Shown here: one piece after another, positions 59,890-64,000 of the stretch
How the letters are laid out: each line of letters starts with the position of its first letter
Numbering within the stretch: the stretch's first letter is position 1
Source: Eretmocerus hayati
Taxonomy: Eukaryota; Arthropoda; Insecta; Hymenoptera; Aphelinidae
Reading direction: 5' to 3'
Assembly (NCBI GenBank): GCA_029851415.1
Contig: CM056743.1
Location: 15,058,727-15,122,726, forward strand
Length of the DNA stretch: 64,000 nucleotides
Notes under the pieces: model-generated
Told to the model about the DNA's origin: nothing
Database searches by the model: none
Seen by the model: only the letters and a program-made list of their open reading frames with translations
Made by a program: the position numbers and the translations under genes

Positions 59890-62556
59890 ATGTCCACCAA
59901 GGCTAGGAAGAGTCTGTGCCCATGGGTGACATGCGACAAGTGTCACGCCACTTTAGCCCAGAAAGATACTCCAGCTCATGCCAAAAATTGCCCTCCTCTA
60001 GAATATGCTGATCATGCATACATCAAAGATGGTATTCTAAACACTACCGTAGATGTTTACAAATCCACAGGTTGGTCAATGGTCAATGGTGAACCTAGTG
60101 CACGCTAAAGTTAGATATTTGCTAATTGTCAATTTTGTTCTTCTCAGAGGTACCTAAAAATGTGAGCACTCAAGAGTTTCATAACATGGCATTTATGTCA
60201 GAGTCAGCCTTACAACTCTGTCAAATTCCAATTGGTGATCCAGTGGTGATTCGTAATAAAGAAACTGTAGTTGTCAAAACAGCTTGGCCTATGACTGAAA
60301 AGAGTCTAACAACTGTTTATCTCACAAAAAATGGTAAATATTGGATGAATGTGAGATAGTAATTTAATTAGTGGTTCTGACTATTTCATTCCTCTCTTCA
60401 CTGATTGATTTTCAAAAAATTCCAGCAGTCGAATTGAATAAATTGGAAGGACCAGTACAAGTGGAAAAGCTGAGATGTAGTCCTGTGATTGCAACTGAAT
60501 TTATTGTAGAACCTGTTGGCAAACATTCTACAGAAAAGCTGAGTACAGAATTATATGTGCTTATAAAGAATTACAATCATGGGAGAATCTTCACAATTGG
60601 AAACAGAGTAGGCATTCCTTACTATGGAAAGAAACTCATATTTAAGATCATGGATGTCAAAACTGATGTAAAACTGGAGGATCAATTATCTTCGATGGTT
60701 ATATCTAATAATGCCAAAGTGGAAAAAACCATGTTCATATCACTCTATTCGTCGAAATGGACCGTTTTGTTGAGTGCTGAACAAAAGGAAGAGACAAAAA
60801 AACAGAAACGCCACCGGTTAGAGTGTATAGGCGGGTACTCAAATCTCATCGAAGATTTGAAAGATGTGTTCAATATTGGCCTTGGGAAGTATGGCGATTT
60901 GGACAATTTTCACATCAGCAAAGGAATTTTGTTGTATGGTCCATCAGGAGTTGGTAAATCCATGATCTCTGAAGCTCTGTTATCAGAAGTGGAAGCTCAC
61001 GTGATAAATATCAATTCGGCTGACATTTACAGTAAAAGTTTCCGAGATACGGAGACAGTCCTTAATAATTTATTCCAAGAGGCATTCAAGAAAGCTCCCT
61101 CAATAATCTTAATTGAAGATATCGACTCACTCTGTCCAAAGAAGAATACCTCTATCACAGATCATGAGAAGAGAGTTCTAGCCACTCTAATTACACTTTT
61201 TGATAGTTTACAAGATGACAATAAGAGAGTGATGATACTTGCCCTGACTTCAAAATTAGATGCGGTAGATTCTTCTCTAAGGCGACCAGGAAGAATAGAT
61301 AGAGAGTTTGAAATGCCCGTCCCAACTCGTCAGATTCGAAGAGAAATTTTACTCAAGATTATTGAAAAAATGCCACACGCCTTGAATGACCAAGATATTG
61401 ATCAGATCTCATATGAAACTCATGGATTTGTGGGCGCAGATTTACACGGTTTATGTTCTCAAGCAGCAATGAATGCAATCAAAACTAGATCTAACTCAGG
61501 ACTTGCTTATGATTCCAACAAGATTCTAGTTACAAGACAGGATTTCAATCATGCATTGAACCTTGTTAATCCTTCAGCAATGAAAGAAGTTTTAGTTGAT
61601 GTTCCAAACGTCCAATGGACTGACATAGGTGGTCAGAAAGATTTGAAATTGAAACTTGTGCAAGCAGTTGAGTGGCCTTTGAAACATCCTGAAGTTTTCA
61701 CAAGACTCGGAATCGTACCTCCCAAAGGCGTTTTGATGTTTGGCCCACCTGGTTGTTCCAAAACAATGATTGCCAAAGCTGTCGCAACAGAGAGCAAATT
61801 GAATTTTCTGAATATCAAGGTAGAGATTAGCAATCAAAAAGTTCTCATTCAATCCATGAAATCCATTGATTTATATATGCCCTTATGCTCCTAGGGACCG
61901 GAACTATTCTCCAAATGGGTTGGAGAATCAGAAAAAGCAGTTAGAGAGCTATTCAGAAAAGCTCGTCAAGTAGCACCATCAATCATTTTTATAGATGAAA
62001 TGGATGCCATTGGTGTAGAGAGAAGCACATCATCGAGTAGCGCAGGTAGCAGTGTTCAAGAAAGAGTCTTAGCTCAACTACTCACAGAATTAGATGGAGT
62101 CACAGCCCTGGGAAATGTAACTCTCATAGGTGCGACAAATCGACCGGACAGAATCGATAAGGTATTGCTAGGAATCCTCTTTACTCTAATGTTTTCTCAA
62201 AATTATAAAATTTTTCCTCTCAATTTTAGGCTCTACTGCGTCCTGGTCGCTTTGATAGATTGATTTATGTTCCTTTGCCAGATGCAGAGACTAGATTAGA
62301 TATTTTTAATATCAAATTGCGTAAAATGCCGATCAGTAAGGATGTCGATTTGAAGGACCTGGTCGATTTGACTGAGGGCTATTCAGGTGCAGAAATACAA
62401 GCTATTTGTCATGAAGCTGGTATGAGAGCTTTGGAAGAAAATCTAGATGCTGCTCAAGTTACAAAAGAGCACTTCAGAGTCGCTCTGTCTATAGTTGTTC
62501 CAAGAACTCATAAGGATGTGATCAAAGTATATGAAGACTTTGTGCAAAAATCTTAG
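59890..62556 (+). CDS. AFG2/SPATA5-type tandem AAA ATPase, 784 aa
   Basis: Five exons in phase: 59890-60070, 60148-60333, 60426-61819, 61895-62161 and 62230-62556 (785 codons with stop). AFG2 proteins (SPATA5 in mammals, Drug1 homologue in yeast) are Cdc48-like hexamers that strip Rlp24-type factors from pre-60S ribosomes. The start ATG at 59890 gives MSTKARKSL and a small Cys/His cluster ([20 protein letters not shown]). A double-psi-barrel-like N domain follows (about 70-230). D1 has Walker A GPSGVGKS (about 294) and a Walker B region [11 protein letters not shown], plus [10 protein letters not shown]2 has GPPGCSKT (about 561), [14 protein letters not shown], Walker [10 protein letters not shown] (about 617) and LLRPGRFDR. 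The Walker B of D1 reads E-D where D-E is usual. The C-terminus (EDFVQKS) is ordinary. Other Cdc48 family members (p97, NVL, PEX1) fit less well. Confidence 0.92.
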
Positions 62557-62876
62557 TAGAAAATGAACGTGAATCATCTGTAAATATCCGGGAAGTCGTT
62601 TAGTGTACATACGATATCAGTTATAAAACGTCTGCATCACTGCGACATCAGTGGTGTTGTGCAATCTATTCTTAATGAAGTGTGTTTTATTAATGATAAA
62701 CTGATTTCTTGATAAACAATTGAATGCAGCGACCGCATCGAACTGAATTTGCCTCAATGTTTTGATATAAAATCTACCCAGTATAAAGAGATTTGAACTT
62801 GGAAAAATTCTCTGTGGACTAAAGAGTTTCAGAATTAAAATTTCTTGAGAAATCAACAAACCAACCAAACCAAAAA

Positions 62877-63183
62877 ATGTCGGTCCTGGTTAAAGATCCT
62901 CAGCGAGATGATAAAGTTTGTGAGTTGACCCTCATAAATAAACTATGGTAAGTATCTGAATCTACACACGTGAATTTCATCAAAAAAATACTTCTTGTAC
63001 ATTTGGACTTTTCTTTGCAGCTGTGGGGGTCGAATCAATCACAGTCCAACAGTGTATTTCAACTGTGAGCACTGTTGTTCAAGAGTTCTACCACTCAGAA
63101 TACCCAGTGCTTCTACGGAAAATTCTAGAATAGCAAATACAAAATTTTACTACGTCCATGAAAAAAGTCGATCAAATCATTAA
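62877..63183 (+). CDS. Small cysteine-rich protein, 77 aa
   Basis: Two exons in phase: 62877-62947 (donor ATG/GTAAGT) and 63021-63183 (acceptor TTTGCAG). The start gives MSVLVKDPQRDDKVC. The second exon has a CCGGR patch and an FNCEHCCSR patch, so CC pairs spaced about 22 residues apart could bind metal or form disulfides. The chain ends HEKSRSNH with tandem stops. There is no signal peptide. It starts with MSV(L/Y)(V/I)K like the next gene, which lies about 200 bp downstream on the same strand, so the two may be an old tandem pair. The family is not recognised. A small structural or sperm-type protein is possible but is inference. Confidence 0.5.
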
Positions 63184-63385
63184 TAACATGTGAACATCGG
63201 AAACTTACTTCAAGGCGTACATTCGCCTGTTTCGACTAAACACAACCATATTTCGGTCCAAATTAACCATGAACTAATAATTCATTCGGCCTAAATTCAA
63301 AATTTAAAATTATAAGTAAAAACATCATCATCCAAAGCAAGTAAAACTCTCTAGTTAACAAAAAAGAAAAAAAAATCGAAAAATC

Positions 63386-63856
63386 ATGTCAGTCTACATA
63401 AAGTGTGACAAACCCAAATCCAAGAAAAGGTAATATTTTTATGTACTGTGTATCATTTGATCTATTAAATTTAAAGATGATGTGTGTAAAATATGAACTT
63501 GACTCTTAGGTCACAGTGCCCAAAAGTTTGTTGCCCACCAATATGTGTACCATGCCCATCTCCTTGTTCACCATGTCCAAAGCCTTGCCCGCCTCCATGT
63601 CCAAGACCTTGCACCGTTTCTTGCCCTTCAAAAATGTGAGTAGTGTACACAATCAAACTTTGAATTTCTCTAGAGTAAGCGATGAGCTTCATCAAAACGC
63701 ATTTTGAACCATTGCAGAACTGTAACGTGCAAACCAGCTTTGGTGCCATGTAAAATGATTCAGGGAGGATTTGTTTGGAATGGAGTTGCTCCAGTTTGTT
63801 TTGTAGAGCCTTGTTCTACTGTGTGCTGCACCACATACTGTCCATCTTGTGACTGA
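63386..63856 (+). CDS. Cys/Pro-rich small protein, Mst-type (sperm) composition, 102 aa
   Basis: Three exons in phase: 63386-63429, 63510-63635 and 63718-63856 (103 codons with stop TGA). The N-terminus is MSVYIKCDKPKSKKR. Exon 2 is almost wholly Cys, Pro and Ser with CP doublets (CPKVCCPPICVPCPSPCSPC, then more CP units). Exon 3 has a short non-repetitive patch (GGFVWNGVAPVCF) and ends CCTTYCPSCD. There is no signal peptide. Drosophila Mst84D and Mst87F proteins of the sperm-tail outer dense fibres have this Cys-Pro(Gly) repeat style, so a testis role is the best inference. Metallothionein-like or cuticle proteins are alternatives. All exons have ordinary GT-AG borders. Confidence 0.6.
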
Positions 63857-64000
63857 CATTAAACTCATTTCTTGATACGAGTTCAGCAAAATGAAAAAAT
63901 ATTCCACAAGAGTAACTCCTTCTCAGAGTACTACTTATACATACTAATGTAATGTAACTTAAGATGAAAAACATTAAATCATGGATGATTTTGTACTTGT
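63857..64000. other. Right edge, 3' flank of the Cys/Pro-rich gene
   Basis: Short AT-rich sequence, probably 3' UTR. A possible variant poly(A) signal (attaaa) occurs near 63973. Confidence 0.3.

Noticed and set aside
1..64000. tRNA, rRNA, CRISPR and bacterial-type operon features
   Set aside because: No cloverleaf with proper A/B boxes, no rRNA core motif and no spacer-repeat array was seen; the DNA is eukaryotic.

Overview
The window looks like nuclear DNA of an animal, most likely an insect. It is AT-rich and dense in introns with GT-AG borders. It encodes recognisable metazoan genes: barentsz/CASC3, ERLEC1, a Tom40-like protein, IFT43, AFG2/SPATA5-like ATPase and a neuropeptide GPCR. The LTR element carries a primer site for an insect-type tRNA-Arg. 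A hymenopteran is a reasonable guess, but nothing here proves the order.

Left part (1-23 kb), repeat-rich. A tandem array with CRE-like palindromes lies at 225-640. One exon of a serine protease homologue (minus) follows at 1064-1431. A nested transposon cluster then runs from about 2.89 to 11.09 kb: a hairpin element was split by a 6.9 kb LTR retrotransposon (3300-10227) and by a 707-bp palindromic element (10351-11057). The LTR element has apparently identical 1456-bp LTRs, a 4-bp target duplication, a primer site, a polypurine tract and one intact 919-codon gag ORF, but no pol, so it is a gag-only, non-autonomous element. From 13.5 to 23 kb there are several more inverted-repeat or short interspersed elements and no convincing gene.

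Middle part (24-33 kb). The 3' six exons of a rhodopsin-class neuropeptide GPCR (plus) run from 24130 to 33126. The last large intron holds a 10-bp-period minisatellite and hairpin elements.

Right part (35-64 kb), gene-dense: barentsz/CASC3 (minus, 8 exons, 1030 aa), ERLEC1 (plus, 7 exons, 515 aa), an intronless Tom40-like gene (minus), IFT43 (minus, 5 exons, 203 aa), a secreted protein with three cystine-knot-like modules (minus, N-terminus not found), an AFG2/SPATA5-type AAA ATPase (plus, 5 exons, 784 aa), and two small cysteine-rich genes (plus), the second of sperm-protein (Mst-like) composition.

The genes do not form a pathway. Barentsz and ERLEC1 are divergent and may share a promoter region; ERLEC1 and the Tom40-like gene converge. 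Exon borders given below were set by hand from splice sites and phase continuity and are not supported by transcript data.
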